A stretch of DNA of 64,000 bases from Actinomycetes bacterium (GTDB taxonomy: Bacteria; Actinomycetota; Actinomycetes; Propionibacteriales; Propionibacteriaceae): assembly GCA_021803025.1 (NCBI GenBank), contig JAJZQV010000002.1, forward strand, positions 1 through 64,000, given 5' to 3'. The notes beneath the pieces were generated by a model. It was not told the origin of the DNA and did no database searches. It worked only from the letters and a program-made list of their open reading frames with translations. Shown here piece after piece: positions 63,296 to 64,000 of this stretch. The translations under genes were made by a program, and so were the position numbers. Numbering within the stretch: position 1 is the stretch's first letter; each line of letters opens with the position of its first letter.

Positions 63296-64000
63296 ATGCC
63301 CCTCGAGAGCTCGCCGGAGAACCCCCAGCCCCTGCGCGTCATCGCGCAGGAGGTCAAGTCGTGGGTGGAGCGCCTCGGACCCGTCTGGGTATCGGGTCAG
63401 ATCATCGAGCTCCAGCGGCGCCAGGGGCCCACCCAGTTCCTCACGCTCCGGGACACGCTGGCCGAGGTGTCCGTACGGATCTCCACGACCGCCGCGGTCC
63501 TCGACGTGGCGGGTCCCCTCAGCGAGGGCGCCACGGTCGCCGCCTGGGTGAAGCCGACGGTCTGGACGAAGTCCGGCCAGCTCACGTACCAGTGCCAGGA
63601 CATCAGGCCGCTGGGCGAAGGGCGACTGCTGGCGCAGATCGAGCAGCGCAAGCGCATGCTCCAGGCGGAGGGACTGTTCGACCGGGCTCTCAAGAAGAGG
63701 CTCCCCTTCCTCCCCCGAGAGATCGGGCTCGTCACCGCAAAGGACAGCGCCGCCGAGCGCGACGTCGTCCAGCACGTGACGCGGCGGTGGCCGGGCGCCG
63801 TGATCCGGATCCAGTACGCCCAGATGCAGGGCGTCACGTCGGTCCAGCAGGTGGTGGAGGCGCTCGAACGGCTCGACAAGTCGCCCGAGGTCGATGTCGT
63901 CGTCGTCGCGCGCGGCGGGGGGTCGCTCGAGGACCTGCTCCCCTTCTCGGACGAGTCCCTTGTCAGAACGGTGTACGCGATGCGCACGCCGGTCGTCAGC
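63296..64000 (+). CDS. xseA: Exodeoxyribonuclease VII large subunit (3' end outside window)
   Basis: The first 235 residues of the large subunit. An N-terminal OB fold (WVSGQIIELQRRQGPTQFLTL), then RLLAQIEQRKRMLQAEGLFD and the catalytic-domain start RLPFLPREIGLVTAKDSAAERDVV, followed by VVVARGGGSLEDLLPFSDE. It cuts single-stranded DNA with the small subunit xseB, probably just beyond the window. The gene begins nine bases after ilvA. Confidence 0.93.
   Translation, partial: MPLESSPENPQPLRVIAQEVKSWVERLGPVWVSGQIIELQRRQGPTQFLTLRDTLAEVSVRISTTAAVLDVAGPLSEGATVAAWVKPTVWTKSGQLTYQCQDIRPLGEGRLLAQIEQRKRMLQAEGLFDRALKKRLPFLPREIGLVTAKDSAAERDVVQHVTRRWPGAVIRIQYAQMQGVTSVQQVVEALERLDKSPEVDVVVVARGGGSLEDLLPFSDESLVRTVYAMRTPVVS

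Overview
This is a 64 kb stretch of chromosome from a very GC-rich actinobacterium. GTG starts, GTGA/ATGA/TGATG overlaps and a long gene block matching the order of the Mycobacterium tuberculosis Rv1201-Rv1232 neighbourhood (MgtE-N/CBS protein, DUF1003, Mrp, TatB, O-methyltransferase, glgC, glgA, DUF3117, DivIVA-like, LOG family, dapE, dapD, dapC, fdxA) place it in Actinomycetota. I cannot assign the genus; Propionibacteriales or Micrococcales are possible.

Layout. 1-11.4 kb: end of a hydroxyacid dehydrogenase, a sugar isomerase remnant, DUF2200, dienelactone hydrolase, an RNase R-like/zinc-ribbon pair, histidine phosphatase, Xaa-Pro aminopeptidase, DUF2891, patatin, TrpB2, Psd-like protein and a stress protein. 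11.5-27.3 kb: the conserved block, carrying glycogen synthesis (glgC/glgA divergent), lysine/diaminopimelate synthesis (dapA, dapE, dapD, dapC), TatB and Mrp. A biotin-carrier/dapA pair sits where M. tuberculosis has sigE-rseA-htrA. 27.4-37.2 kb: SMP-30 lactonase, CocE esterase, proton-pumping transhydrogenase pntAB, an MmyB-type regulator, PQ-loop protein, SppA and MarR. 37.3-48.2 kb: F420-type reductase, transketolase, DUF2332, serC-serA, kinase, AEC transporter and NUDIX.

48.2-56.9 kb is an accessory, decaying region: a short-chain dehydrogenase, a zinc-ribbon gene, a frameshifted truncated hemoglobin abutting the C-terminal end of a glycosyltransferase, a toxin-like remnant, YbaK, a roughly 2.9 kb module bounded by 436-bp inverted repeats that encloses two SRPBCC genes (one broken), a possible endonuclease and a MazEF-type pair. 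57-64 kb returns to housekeeping: ychF, a broken DUF4442 gene, DinB, M18 aminopeptidase, and the rmuC-ilvA-xseA operon running off the window.

The most unusual signals are non-coding. (i) Two 88-bp palindromic elements with conserved outer and inner arms but diverged middles flank transketolase-yczE, and one ends a truncated hydrolase gene. (ii) A matched promoter/leader architecture precedes two unrelated small genes: a 5' hairpin with invariant loop TGGGGG and compensatory stem changes, followed by a GGGGGG ribosome-binding region. (iii) The large inverted repeat carries three copies of a 13-14 bp motif. At least eight genes look truncated or frameshifted, so part of the window is either decaying or contains sequence errors. 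I saw no tRNA, rRNA, CRISPR or recognisable transposase.
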